Shown: positions 46,845 through 55,216, numbered from the stretch's first letter. The stretch: 64,000 bases of DNA from UBA5109 sp963975155 (GCA_963975155.1 CAXBFG010000009.1:45254-109253), one strand, 5' to 3'. Numbers and translations: made by a program. The notes: generated from the sequence alone by a model not told the origin.

Positions 46845-47228
46845 ATGAAATTTATAGCTTATTTCCTTTTATCGACCCAAAGTATTTGTACATTAGCTGC
46901 TATACCGACGGTAGAAATTGAAGAACAAGAAGTTAAAGCATTAAATGGAGTTAATATAGAAGTTCTTGACGAGATTATTTCTGACCTAAATGCTTGGTGT
47001 ACAGAGATTTATAATACAAATTGTGGAGCGCATACAGTCTCTTCACTCATTAGTATTGATGAAACAATAATATTTTATGTTGTTGAAGTAAGCGGTTTAG
47101 ACGATGCAGCTGTTGCTTATATGTTAAATGCTGAAACTAGCGAGATAACTGGAAAGCAAAAATTAAACTACTGGGCCCGGCCATTTAAACTAGCTGAAAG
47201 AAAATGGTGGCAATTTTGGCAAAAGTGA
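46845..47228 (+). CDS. Cassette 2: small exported protein
   Basis: A 127-residue protein, not recognised. The ATG at 46845 follows an AAGGAGGG ribosome-binding sequence and gives a signal peptide (FIAYFLLSTQSICTLA); in-frame codons upstream lie in the attC site. The mature part has two cysteines (AWCTEIYNTNCGAH) that could form a disulfide, beta-rich central segments and a Trp-rich C-terminus (WWQFWQK). It is the second cassette, 16 bases after attC 1. Confidence 0.75.
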   Translation: MKFIAYFLLSTQSICTLAAIPTVEIEEQEVKALNGVNIEVLDEIISDLNAWCTEIYNTNCGAHTVSSLISIDETIIFYVVEVSGLDDAAVAYMLNAETSEITGKQKLNYWARPFKLAERKWWQFWQK

Positions 47229-47234
47229 TTTGTC

Positions 47235-47299
47235 ACATAACAAATATTTCAATAATGGACAGCTACTACGTAGCTACCAATTAACAAAAGGCGTTAGGC
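47235..47299 (+). other. attC site 2
   Basis: 65 bases from ACATAAC to GTTAGGC. Tip hairpin AGCTAC-TAC-GTAGCT; the right arm AATTAACAAAAGGCGTTAGG closely resembles that of attC 5. Confidence 0.88.
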
Positions 47300-47319
47300 A
47301 TCTAAAGGAGTTAAGTGAA

Positions 47320-48021
47320 ATGGCCGAATTAGTAGCTGATTGTCTGCGATGTAAATCGAACCGGATAACATTTAATTTAATCAGCGCTATCTTCATTCGT
47401 AGAGAAGTTCATGGTTGGCAAAACTGGTATGAAGCTTTTTGCATCTGTCGACACTGCCATAGATCTACAGTGTTTATTCTTTCAGAATCTGTAAACGGCA
47501 ACTACCAATACATACATGCCACTGGGCTGGTGAAAGTTGAAGGTGCTGTTAACCCATACATTGACATCGAAGGTCGAGTGTCATTGAAAGATAATTCTAC
47601 AATAGAGCCCCCTGAACACATTCCTGAGCAGATTGAAGCAGTATTTAGGGAAGGTGCAACATGCTTAGCAGTACAATGCTTCAATGCAGCAGGTACGATG
47701 TTTCGTTTGTGCATTGATCTTGTTACTCGCTCCTTACTTCCAAAAGATGAAACTGATGGCCTCAATCATCGAACAAGACGAGATTTAGGGTTAAGGTTAC
47801 CTTGGCTTTTTGAAAATGGAATTCTTCCCGAAGCACTCAGAGAACTATCTACTTGTGTAAGAGAAGATGGGAATGATGGCGCACATGCAGGGACACTCAG
47901 CAAAGATGATGCAATCGATCTATTAGACTTCACTATGCTCCTAATTGAGAGAATCTTCACTGAACCAGAAAGATTACGACTTGCTCAGGAACGTCGAGAA
48001 CAAAGGCGAAAAGATGCCTAA
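47320..48021 (+). CDS. Cassette 3: DUF4145 domain protein
   Basis: A 233-residue protein. The ATG at 47320 is chosen for its AAGGAG ribosome-binding site 9 bases upstream; the longer frame begins inside attC 2. A cysteine pair (CLRCK) and a second CRHC form a small zinc-type module at the N-terminus. The C-terminal DUF4145 region includes EQIEAVFREGATCLAVQCFNAAGTMFRLCIDL and GNDGAHAG. DUF4145 is placed near the HEPN superfamily and is found in defence and restriction loci. No catalytic role can be claimed for this protein. Confidence 0.8.
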   Translation: MAELVADCLRCKSNRITFNLISAIFIRREVHGWQNWYEAFCICRHCHRSTVFILSESVNGNYQYIHATGLVKVEGAVNPYIDIEGRVSLKDNSTIEPPEHIPEQIEAVFREGATCLAVQCFNAAGTMFRLCIDLVTRSLLPKDETDGLNHRTRRDLGLRLPWLFENGILPEALRELSTCVREDGNDGAHAGTLSKDDAIDLLDFTMLLIERIFTEPERLRLAQERREQRRKDA

Positions 48022-48096
48022 CAAGTCGGTAAAGTCACCTTCGGCTGGGACGCAAAACTGCTTCGCACTTTTCCGCCCCTTACCGAGGCGTTATGC
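48016..48096 (+). other. attC site 3
   Basis: 81 bases from GCCTAAC to GTTATGC, overlapping the cassette 3 stop. The inner arms TCGGTAA and TTACCGA are perfectly complementary. Confidence 0.88.
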
Positions 48097-48114
48097 ATAC
48101 AGTAGGAATCAGTG

Positions 48115-48657
48115 ATGACTGAAAGATGGGCTAGATTCGATACTGAAAGTAATGCAATAGACAATCTTGAGAAAACTGCACATTTTTTAAGGACTGTGAA
48201 AGATAATCATGAAGATTGGAAATGGGTGGTTATATGTATCTTTTCAAGTCTTTACGGCTTTGCAATCCAGGTTGCTAAAGGATCGGACGATTTAAGTGTC
48301 GTTAATACAACAAAAAAAGGCCATTCTAGATTAATTACATTTGATGAAGCCTTAGAAGCATGTCGAGTTACTGTTGGTGGGAGAAATGCATTAGTTACTT
48401 CTGAAGCTGAAAATGAATCAATAAGCACAATACAGAAAGAATTTAGAAATAAATTTGAGCATTTTAATCCCGGCTCATGGTCAATTGAAGTTTCAGGTTT
48501 CCCTGATCACATATTAAATATATTAAATGTTATTAGGTCATTAGCTTTGGACTTAAATTTTTACAGCCATATAAATGAAGTGCAAAAGAGCAACCTTGTT
48601 TACATATTAGATGAGTGCGCTTTTATTGCGACTAAGCTTAGAGAAATGTATGCATAA
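48115..48657 (+). CDS. Cassette 4: protein with HEPN-like RX4H motif
   Basis: A 180-residue protein. The ATG at 48115 follows TAGGAA; the GTG immediately before it is the alternative. It contains WKWVVICIFSSLYGFAIQVAKG near residues 37-58, then RNKFEHFNPGSW near residue 120. The arginine and histidine of that motif match the RX4-6H signature of HEPN RNases and HEPN-like proteins. Homologs are usually unannotated. If HEPN activity exists it may act as a toxin or in defence, which is unproven; no antitoxin gene accompanies it in the cassette. Confidence 0.75.
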   Translation: MTERWARFDTESNAIDNLEKTAHFLRTVKDNHEDWKWVVICIFSSLYGFAIQVAKGSDDLSVVNTTKKGHSRLITFDEALEACRVTVGGRNALVTSEAENESISTIQKEFRNKFEHFNPGSWSIEVSGFPDHILNILNVIRSLALDLNFYSHINEVQKSNLVYILDECAFIATKLREMYA

Positions 48658-48741
48658 CAAACTGCTAAAGCATACTCCGCCAGCAATGCTGGCTCCGTGG
48701 GACAACTACTGCGTAGTTGCCTCTTAGCAAGAGCGTTAGAT
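48652..48741 (+). other. attC site 4
   Basis: 90 bases from GCATAAC to GTTAGAT. It carries two internal hairpins, GCCAGC-AAT-GCTGGC and CAACTAC-TGC-GTAGTTG, plus outer CTGCTAA / TTAGCAAG arms. Confidence 0.88.
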
Positions 48742-48744
48742 TTT

Positions 48745-49401
48745 ATGAAATATAGAATACTTATATTCTTATATATTTTTCTCTTCATGAGTTCTTATGC
48801 TGATGAAATTGATGATGTGAATTTATTATTAATAGAAGAATTTGATAATGAAGATACAAAAGTGCATAGCCTGTACTTTTTGCCTTTAGATGGAGGCATG
48901 CCCATTGACATATATAACGTGACAGCCTATAACCGGAAAAGTTTTATAGAAAACAACGGAGTATGCACAACCACTGCATTAACATTTAGTATAGTTAAAT
49001 TAAATGAATCTCAATGGAGGCTGACCGACGATGCCTTAGATAGGATAGAACATGGATATCTTGCCTCCCTACAAAATCTAGAAAATAACTGTTTTAATCT
49101 TGACACTAAAGATATTGTTTATATTTCCACTGCAATTGATCAAAACAAATTAAAGCTGAGTCTTCTTAATGAAGAATTACTTATTGATGCTATTGTTGAA
49201 TGCGCCCAAAATAATTACCCAAATTTTCCTGTTCCTGCATTTTCTAATGGGGTAACAAATATCGGTTTAGAATTTGATTTTGAGACCAACATATTTACTT
49301 ATTATGCTTTCTTTAACCAAAACCAAAGAGGCCACAGGCTGGATTATGATTTTGTTGAAAAACAACTAGTCCCTTATGGCTGCTCTTATTGGGTTGATTA
49401 A
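48745..49401 (+). CDS. Cassette 5: exported protein of unknown function
   Basis: A 218-residue protein. The ATG at 48745 lies 3 bases after the attC core and gives a signal peptide (ILIFLYIFLFMSSYA); the longer open frame runs back through attC 4 and was rejected. The mature part is acidic, with four cysteines (GVCTTT, NNCFN, ECAQN, YGCSYW) and a YYAFFNQNQRGHRLDYDF segment. No known domain was recognised. Translation may be leaderless-like, since the ATG follows the recombination site so closely. Confidence 0.72.
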   Translation: MKYRILIFLYIFLFMSSYADEIDDVNLLLIEEFDNEDTKVHSLYFLPLDGGMPIDIYNVTAYNRKSFIENNGVCTTTALTFSIVKLNESQWRLTDDALDRIEHGYLASLQNLENNCFNLDTKDIVYISTAIDQNKLKLSLLNEELLIDAIVECAQNNYPNFPVPAFSNGVTNIGLEFDFETNIFTYYAFFNQNQRGHRLDYDFVEKQLVPYGCSYWVD

Positions 49402-49402
49402 A

Positions 49403-49466
49403 ATCTAACAAGCAGTTCAATCATGGATGCGCCTCACGCTGCACCCATTAACAAAAGGCGTTATGT
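49403..49466 (+). other. attC site 5
   Basis: 64 bases from ATCTAAC to GTTATGT, with a short tip and the AACAAAAGGCGTTA right arm shared with attC 2. Confidence 0.87.
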
Positions 49467-49502
49467 GTGCGTCACCTACAAGCCAAAGAAGAAGGGGATT
49501 TT

Positions 49503-49904
49503 ATGACTGAATATTCGGGTTCTTGTCTGTGTGGTGCTGCGAAATTTGAAGTGCAAGGAGAGTTCGATAGCTTTTACCTATGTCACTGCCAGCATTGCCA
49601 AAAGGATAGCGGTTCTACTCATGCGGCAAATTTATTTTCACAGTCAGCTAAACTAATCTGGTTGGCAGGTTCAGATTCTGTAGCTACCTTTAAGCTTGCA
49701 GGTACTCGCCACAAAAAAAGTTTTTGTAAGGTTTGCGGTTCTGCATTGCCAAGCACTCATGACGCAGGTCTTATAGTCATTCCCGCTGGGTGTTTGGACA
49801 CGGAAGTCTCTATGTCGCCAACAGCTCACATCTTTACATCTAGCAAAGCTGTTTGGGATAATGAATTAGGCGCATTGCCAAAGTTCGACGGGCTACCAGA
49901 ATGA
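49503..49904 (+). CDS. Cassette 6: GFA-family protein
   Basis: A 133-residue member of the glutathione-dependent formaldehyde-activating (GFA/CENP-V) family. Zinc ligands are in GSCLCGA, CHCQHCQ and FCKVCGSAL, and the GSTHAANLFS segment is typical. The ATG at 49503 follows GAAGGGG; the longer frame starts in attC 5. Most GFA members have no demonstrated reaction with formaldehyde, so the assignment is to the fold rather than to that activity. It is a common kind of cassette passenger. Confidence 0.88.
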   Translation: MTEYSGSCLCGAAKFEVQGEFDSFYLCHCQHCQKDSGSTHAANLFSQSAKLIWLAGSDSVATFKLAGTRHKKSFCKVCGSALPSTHDAGLIVIPAGCLDTEVSMSPTAHIFTSSKAVWDNELGALPKFDGLPE

Positions 49905-49913
49905 TAGTCCATC

Positions 49914-50018
49914 ACATAACAAGTCAAAGCACTCGGACGTCGCAAAGCTGTCATCTTTTGTGCAAAAACACGCACAAAATCCGCCAACTTCACCACGCCG
50001 GTGTTTGAGGCGTTATGC
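49914..50018 (+). other. attC site 6
   Basis: 105 bases from ACATAAC to GTTATGC, the longest in the array. The tip contains TTTTGTGC ... GCACAAAA arms around an 8-base loop. Confidence 0.85.
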
Positions 50019-50064
50019 TTAAAGAGAACTCCTCAGCCATATTCTCATCTTAGAATGGACAAAT

Positions 50065-50967
50065 ATGACTATAGTTGCTGGAAAAATAGAACCGCTAAAA
50101 AAATTAAAAGAGAATCTTCATAGTCATGGCATCTACAGGTTCAATTCAATTGGCGACATTAATGCCTTTTTGAAACAATATGAACTGGAAATGAAAGAAA
50201 TACCCGTAACCGTAAAACACACTACTGATGAAGAAATTAAAAGATTAGAAATAGCGTCTAAGAATGCGATAGAGATACGGGATAAAAATATATTCAATAA
50301 ATTATTTTATTATTTTAAGACGCGAAAGCTAATCAAGAACCACGCTTCATTTGTAAATAATTATGAAGCCATATTATCCAAGCGAACAATAGCTTCATAT
50401 GGAGAGCTGGAATTCATAAAAGTAACCATAGAAGACCTATATTCAACAATCGCTGGCGCAATTGGTGAAAATGCAGTCGTTACCGAACTTCAAAAACTAT
50501 CTGACGAATATTATTTGATTAATGATTTTTCACTAAACTTTAATCCGCCAATATTTAACAAACGCGAGAACGATAGAATATATAGTATTCAAATCGATCA
50601 TTTATTAATCTGCCAAGCTGGTATCTTTGTTATAGAGACAAAAAACTGGAACGCGCAGTCAATCGAAAATCTTGACCTCAGATCGCCAGTAGAACAAATC
50701 AAGAGAACTAGTTTTGCGTTATTTGTGTTTTTAAACAGCGATAAAAACCAAGGATTGATACGGAATCATTGGGGTAGTAAGAAAATACCAATTAGGAGCA
50801 TTATCGTAATGACCAATAAAGCTCCAAAAAGCGACTTTCAGCATGTAAAAGTGCTAACTCTTGATAAGCTAAACGGTTATATTAATTATTTTGACGAGAT
50901 ATTTGATGAAACTGAAGCAGAAAACGTATTCAATTATTTAAACGATGAAGTACAGAAATACACATAA
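50065..50967 (+). CDS. Cassette 7: NERD domain protein
   Basis: A 300-residue protein. The C-terminal half has the nuclease-related NERD fold: IGENAVVTELQKL, then QIDHLLICQAGIFVIETKNW, which supplies the D and ExK residues of the restriction-endonuclease-like core. The N-terminal 110 residues are Lys-rich and helical without recognised motif. NERD proteins are often linked to DNA processing or phage defence, but their substrates are mostly unknown. It is the last and longest cassette; its attC lacks a 3' core. Confidence 0.83.
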   Translation: MTIVAGKIEPLKKLKENLHSHGIYRFNSIGDINAFLKQYELEMKEIPVTVKHTTDEEIKRLEIASKNAIEIRDKNIFNKLFYYFKTRKLIKNHASFVNNYEAILSKRTIASYGELEFIKVTIEDLYSTIAGAIGENAVVTELQKLSDEYYLINDFSLNFNPPIFNKRENDRIYSIQIDHLLICQAGIFVIETKNWNAQSIENLDLRSPVEQIKRTSFALFVFLNSDKNQGLIRNHWGSKKIPIRSIIVMTNKAPKSDFQHVKVLTLDKLNGYINYFDEIFDETEAENVFNYLNDEVQKYT

Positions 50968-51010
50968 CAAACGCTTTATTTGCAAACGTAAAAAGCGCGC
51001 TTCTAACACA
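50962..51010 (+). other. Truncated attC after cassette 7
   Basis: ACATAAC (50962-50968) matches the 5' box of the other attC sites and overlaps the cassette 7 stop. No matching GTTRRRY lies in the next 130 bases, so the 3' half is missing or strongly degraded. This marks the right boundary of the array. Confidence 0.65.
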
Positions 51011-51099
51011 GAATAGTTGCTCCGTATAAGCGGGCCTTAGTTGTCAATTTAGACTCAACAAATATGCTGTAAGAATTAGCAACACAATCCGGTAGACAC

Positions 51100-51702
51100 A
51101 TGATCTTTGATATCTCAGAACTAGAAACCCAGGATAAATATCGCCTTCTCACCGGCGGCGTAACTCCCAGACCCATTGCCTGGATCAGTACACGCTCTAG
51201 TGATGGAGTTGATAACCTGGCGCCTTTTTCTTTTTTTAGTGTTGCCAGTTGTAACCCGCCTGTTCTGCTCTATACGCAGGTCACCCAAAGAAGCGGCTTC
51301 GATAAAGATACATTACAAAATCTGGTTGTTACCGGTGAATGTGTCGTCAATATCGTCAGCGCTGCCTTACTGGAAAAAATGAACCTTAGCAGTGCCAGCC
51401 TTGCCAGTGATGAAAGCGAATTTGATTTCGCCGAGCTCGAAAGTTGTGCCAGCTATCAGGTAAAACCTCACTCGGTTAAGGAAGCTCCCGTTCGTTACGA
51501 GTGCACTTTAAGGGAGGTCATGCGGATCAGTGAACTACCCTCGGGTGGCACCGTCATTTTATTGGATGTTAAGTATGTTTATGTACGTGATGATTTGTAT
51601 GCAGACGGCATTATTAACCAACAGTTAATTGATACTGTTGGAAAAATGGGCGGCAATCATTATTGCTTCACATCTAAAACTGTAGAGCTGGAACGCCCCT
51701 AA
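51100..51702 (+). CDS. Flavin reductase family protein (flavoredoxin-like)
   Basis: A 200-residue FMN-binding split-barrel protein of the flavin reductase / flavoredoxin family. Conserved features are LLTGGVTPRPIAWIST at the N-terminus, NLAPFSFFSVASCNPPVLLY and a C-terminal GGNHYCFTS segment. Members reduce flavins or bind FMN, often as partners of oxygenases. It is the first chromosomal-type gene right of the cassette array, back in balanced base composition. No partner oxygenase is adjacent. Confidence 0.9.
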   Translation: MIFDISELETQDKYRLLTGGVTPRPIAWISTRSSDGVDNLAPFSFFSVASCNPPVLLYTQVTQRSGFDKDTLQNLVVTGECVVNIVSAALLEKMNLSSASLASDESEFDFAELESCASYQVKPHSVKEAPVRYECTLREVMRISELPSGGTVILLDVKYVYVRDDLYADGIINQQLIDTVGKMGGNHYCFTSKTVELERP

Positions 51703-51816
51703 GTCTTTTTATCCCCTGAGAAGTAAAAAGCTGCAAAATTTGCTACAGGGTTTGTCTCAGGTAACGTAATATATTTCGGACATCATGATGAAGCTTTAGT
51801 CTGATTAACAAAATAG

Positions 51817-51846
51817 GCCTAACAGCCAACCTGCAGATAGTTAGGT
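51817..51846. other. Short CCTAAC / GTTAGG inverted repeat
   Basis: GCCTAAC (51817-51823) and GTTAGGT (51840-51846) match attC outer boxes but are only 16 bases apart. The pair could form a small hairpin 25 bases upstream of the PIN-like gene. It is too short to be a working attC. Confidence 0.35.
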
Positions 51847-51871
51847 TATTGTTTATATAAGGATATTCCAA

Positions 51872-52471
51872 TTGCGCTTAAATATTGTTTTATTTGACTC
51901 TGAAAATATACAACCTGATTTAATAGAAAAGCTTGCCCATGAGCATTTTAGGGCAGTAATCTTTCTTGGTGCAAAGCAAAAGCGTTTAGATCTTAATATC
52001 GTAAAGCCATTCCAAGCCCTCGGGAATAATGGCGAGATCATTCAAATCGCTGGAAATGGACCTAATGCGCTGGATTTTCATATTGCATTTTATATTGGAA
52101 AATACTCAAAGGAATATCCGGATCCCTATTTCCACATTATTTCAAAAGATAAAGGCTTCGATCCATTAATCCTGCATTTAAAAGATTTAAATATATTTTG
52201 TTCCAGGTGGGAGTCAGTTTCAGAAATACCATTTATCAGAATATCCGGAGCAAAACTGCATGAGCTTGCTGCGGAATATTACGAAAAAAAGATTTTAAAA
52301 ACCAAATCACGTCCGGTAAAAGAAAAAACGCTATTCACATCGATTAATGCTCATTTTCATAACCTACTGCCTGAAGATTCCGTTAATAAGATTATTGAAG
52401 TATTTAAACAATCCGGGAAAATAACTATCAAAGACAATAAAATAATCTACAAAGATAAACCTAGAAAATAA
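51872..52471 (+). CDS. PIN-like domain protein
   Basis: A 199-residue protein starting at TTG with an AAGGAT ribosome-binding sequence. The N-terminal LFDSENIQPDLI resembles the first acidic motif of PIN-like (PIN_7 type) ribonuclease domains, followed by VIFLGAKQKRLDL, the GNGPNALDFHIAFYIG second acidic motif and a HIISKDKGFDPLI third. The C-terminal third is a Lys-rich helical domain. It is AT-rich like the cassettes, but lacks a flanking attC. Function, including any nuclease activity, is unproven. Confidence 0.75.
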   Translation: MRLNIVLFDSENIQPDLIEKLAHEHFRAVIFLGAKQKRLDLNIVKPFQALGNNGEIIQIAGNGPNALDFHIAFYIGKYSKEYPDPYFHIISKDKGFDPLILHLKDLNIFCSRWESVSEIPFIRISGAKLHELAAEYYEKKILKTKSRPVKEKTLFTSINAHFHNLLPEDSVNKIIEVFKQSGKITIKDNKIIYKDKPRK

Positions 52472-52524
52472 AACCAAACTATGTAATGCATTTAATACTA
52501 ACTTTAATCACTCGGACCCATTCC

Positions 52525-53268
52525 ATGAAAACCCTAAAATTATTTCTTTTTATTAATCTGTTTTTATTTTCGGCCACTCAGACTCTCGCCGCCGATGACT
52601 CCCTGAGAACCATCACCGTACAGGGTGAAGCGGAAGTCGAGATAGCGCCTGATTATGTTGAGATGAGTTTTCGTCTGAATGAAAAGAACAGTTCGGCTGC
52701 CAGGGCAAAACAGCGCGTCGATGAACGCATTAATGCCGTTATCGCTGCGCTGGAAAATTTTTCCATCTCAAATGACGATATCGCCATGAGCGGTGTTGAA
52801 GTCACCGAGACCTTTGAGGTCGATCGCAACGGTAATCTGAGTTCTGATGGCTTTCAGGTCACTCGGGGCGTCACGATCCGCCTACGCAATATCAATGATT
52901 ATGAAGCGCTTAGTGCGGCACTGGTGCAGGCCGGCGTAGGTGAGCTCAACCAGATTCAAAGCGGTGTCGATGATGAGGCGCAGTTAAAAATGGCGGCGCT
53001 GGAAGCCGCAGCACGCGATGCCCGCACCAGGGCGCTGGCGATAACCACCGGCCTGGGCGTTGAACTCGGCATGCCGGTCGAAGTGGGTGAAAACCAGCTC
53101 AGGCCCTTGCTGAATTTTCAGCAGGGCAATGCCAGTGGCCGCGCACTCGATCAGATTTTTATGAGTGCTGAACGCAGAGGCGCAGCTGAATTACCGCCCT
53201 TGTTTGTGCCCGGTAATATTAAAGTTTCTGCAACTGTCTGGGTGGTGTTTGAACTGCTCTCGGAATAA
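52525..53268 (+). CDS. SIMPL domain (DUF541) exported protein
   Basis: A 247-residue exported protein. The ATG at 52525 gives a signal peptide (LFLFINLFLFSATQTLA); an in-frame start 13 codons upstream adds a non-signal extension. The SIMPL fold is evident from ITVQGEAEVEIAPDYVEMSF, RVDERINAVIAALE, SGVEVTETFEVDRNG and AARDARTRALAITTGLG. Family members are periplasmic and of unclear function, some linked to oxidative stress. It stands alone upstream of a GNAT gene. Confidence 0.9.
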   Translation: MKTLKLFLFINLFLFSATQTLAADDSLRTITVQGEAEVEIAPDYVEMSFRLNEKNSSAARAKQRVDERINAVIAALENFSISNDDIAMSGVEVTETFEVDRNGNLSSDGFQVTRGVTIRLRNINDYEALSAALVQAGVGELNQIQSGVDDEAQLKMAALEAAARDARTRALAITTGLGVELGMPVEVGENQLRPLLNFQQGNASGRALDQIFMSAERRGAAELPPLFVPGNIKVSATVWVVFELLSE

Positions 53269-53361
53269 AGCCCTTAACTATTTTTCGTCAGCGGCGTTAA
53301 TCACCAGCAATGCTGTGTTTTAATTGCACTGTGGTGACTGGATACCTTGTCGAGTAAGCAG

Positions 53362-53850
53362 ATGTTTAAAGCAGTAAAAACCCCTCAGGATATTGAAACC
53401 CTGGTCAGCCTGGCACGGGAGATATGGACGGAACACTACACGCCCATCATCGGTGCCGCCCAGGTTGAGTACATGCTTGAGCATATGCACTCTGCCGGGG
53501 TTATCTCTCGGCAGATAGCTTCAGAAAATTATTATTACTACCTGCTGGAACCTGAGAATGAAGCGGCTGGTTACTTTGCTGTGCAGCTCAGGGATGGGGA
53601 ACTGTTTCTCAGCAAACTTTATGTGCATTCCAGTCAGCGAGGCAAGGGGCTGGGTCGTCAGACCCTGGATTTTATTCAGCAGCTGGCGCGCGACTTTGAG
53701 CGTGAGACGATCACGCTTACGGTCAACAAATACAACAGTAATTCCATTGCCGCCTATTACAAATTCGGTTTTGTAAAAACCGGCGAGCTTTGTGTGGATA
53801 TCGGCAACTCATTTGTTATGGATGATATAAGCATGGAATTAAGCGTCTGA
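53362..53850 (+). CDS. GNAT N-acetyltransferase
   Basis: A 162-residue acetyltransferase. The acetyl-CoA loop is SSQRGKGLGRQTL, preceded by DGELFLSKLYVH and followed by LTVNKYNSNSIAAYYKFGFV, typical of the GNAT C-terminus. The ATG at 53362 is preferred over an upstream TTG. Its stop TGA overlaps the ATG of the EamA transporter, so the two are translationally coupled; the enzyme may modify the transported compound, which is an inference. Confidence 0.85.
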   Translation: MFKAVKTPQDIETLVSLAREIWTEHYTPIIGAAQVEYMLEHMHSAGVISRQIASENYYYYLLEPENEAAGYFAVQLRDGELFLSKLYVHSSQRGKGLGRQTLDFIQQLARDFERETITLTVNKYNSNSIAAYYKFGFVKTGELCVDIGNSFVMDDISMELSV

Positions 53851-54710
53851 TGCTGGCTATCGCATGGATGACAGGGACCCTGGCTTCTTTTTGTTTAATG
53901 GCCATCAGCATCAGGGAATTAAGTGGTGAAATTCCGGTATTCCAGATGTTGTTTGTGCGTAGCTTTATCGGTTTGATCTTTGTGCTGGCTATCCTGCACC
54001 TGACCCGGCAGACCGAACTGAAAAAATCACAAAAAGTAAAACTGCATCTCTTCAGAAATATTTTTCAGTATGCCGGCCAATACGGCTGGTATTTGGGCAT
54101 TGGCCTGCTGCCTCTCGCGGAAGTGTTTGCACTGGAGTTCACCATTCCTTTCTGGACGGTGATTATTGCTGCGATTTTTCTGAACGAAAAAATTACCAGC
54201 CGAAAAGTTATCTCTATTGTACTGGGGCTGGCGGGGGTGATTGTCATTGTTCAGCCCGGCATCGAGATTGTCGATGCAGCATCACTCATCGTGCTTGCGG
54301 CGGCGGTTTGTTTTGCCGTGGGGCACAGCGCCAATAAAAAACTTTCTGCTACCGACAAACCGGTAACCATCCTGTATTTTATGTGTCTGCTGCAGGCTCC
54401 CTTCGCCTTGCTGATGGCGTTATTTTCCTGGGTCTGGCCTGATAGCCTGCAGTGGCTGTGGCTTATCTCTATTTCATTAACGGCGCTTTCGGCGCATTAC
54501 TGCCTGACCAAAGCCATGCAAACTGCCGAAGTCTCAATGGTGGTTACGCTTGATTTTTTAAGGCTGCCTCTGATTGCCATTGTCGGCGTGTTTCTGTACC
54601 AGGAACAATTTGAATTTGCCATTTTGCTCGGCGGTGCCCTGATGCTGCTGGGCAACCTGGTTAACCTGCAACGCAAAGAAAAATCAATACCTCAGGAGAT
54701 AGAGGTATAA
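53850..54710 (+). CDS. EamA/DMT-family transporter
   Basis: A 286-residue permease with ten predicted helices arranged as two EamA repeats (first about 1-130, second about 140-275). Characteristic features are EVFALEFTIPFWTVIIAAIFLNEKIT at the end of the first repeat and the matching VSMVVTLDFLRLPLIAIVGVFLYQEQFE in the second. The family moves metabolites and drugs across the inner membrane, usually outward; the substrate here is unknown. It overlaps the GNAT gene by one base. Confidence 0.9.
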   Translation: MLAIAWMTGTLASFCLMAISIRELSGEIPVFQMLFVRSFIGLIFVLAILHLTRQTELKKSQKVKLHLFRNIFQYAGQYGWYLGIGLLPLAEVFALEFTIPFWTVIIAAIFLNEKITSRKVISIVLGLAGVIVIVQPGIEIVDAASLIVLAAAVCFAVGHSANKKLSATDKPVTILYFMCLLQAPFALLMALFSWVWPDSLQWLWLISISLTALSAHYCLTKAMQTAEVSMVVTLDFLRLPLIAIVGVFLYQEQFEFAILLGGALMLLGNLVNLQRKEKSIPQEIEV

Positions 54711-54778
54711 TCGCATTTTCCGTCTCCTGTTCTGGCAGCGACGCTACTCAATTCAAAACACAAGCAAGAGCAAACCTT

Positions 54779-55120
54779 ATGAGTGATTTCCCACCTTGCC
54801 CCAAGTGCCAGTCGACTTTTGTTTACCAGGACGGCTTGCAGCTGGTGTGCCCTGAATGTGCGCACGAATGGACGCCCGGTAGCGAAGCTGAAGTCGCTGA
54901 AACAGCATTAAGTGTTATTGATGCTAATGGCAATGTCCTTGTTGATGGCGATAGCATTACGGTTATAAAGGATTTAAAAGTTAAGGGCACATCTTCTGTG
55001 GTTAAGGTCGGCACCAAGGTGAAAAATATTCGCCTGGTGGAAGGCGATCACAATATCGATTGCAAAATCACCGGCATTGGTGCCATGAAACTTAAATCGG
55101 AGTTTGTTAAAAAATCCTGA
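54779..55120 (+). CDS. yjdM: YjdM/PhnA-family zinc-ribbon protein
   Basis: A 113-residue protein. The N-terminal zinc ribbon CPKCQST ... CPECAHEW is followed by the beta-rich YjdM domain (VIDANGNVLVDGDSITVIKDLKVKG, NIRLVEGDHNIDCKI). E. coli YjdM (formerly PhnA) is of unclear role; the old link to phosphonoacetate hydrolase is not supported for this family. It stands alone. A 36-base copy of its 3' end is found 1.7 kb downstream. Confidence 0.93.
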   Translation: MSDFPPCPKCQSTFVYQDGLQLVCPECAHEWTPGSEAEVAETALSVIDANGNVLVDGDSITVIKDLKVKGTSSVVKVGTKVKNIRLVEGDHNIDCKITGIGAMKLKSEFVKKS

Positions 55121-55216
55121 GTACTGTTGTTGGCAAAGTTTGGTGTGTACCTGCCGCGGCATCTTCGCTGACCTCTTTCTTTTTGCAAGCTCAGCCGTCA
55201 GTTTGATCCTATAACA

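Larger units (their letters stand above)
46357..51010 (+). mobile_element. Integron-type gene cassette array lacking an integrase (CALIN)
   Basis: Seven small genes, all on the plus strand, each followed by an imperfect inverted repeat of 64-105 bases. Each repeat starts with a (R/Y)YYTAAC-like box and ends with GTTATGY or GTTAGRY, the integron attC pattern. The first cassette begins just after GTTAAAG (46357-46363); the seventh has only the 5' box of its attC. Composition is AT-rich relative to both flanks and the proteins are unrelated to each other. No intI gene lies in the window, so the array is stationary or depends on a distant or lost integrase. Confidence 0.88.

Noticed and set aside
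51817..51846. CCTAAC / GTTAGG pair resembling an attC
   Set aside because: Only 30 bases in total, without inner boxes; too short for attC. Kept only as a small hairpin.
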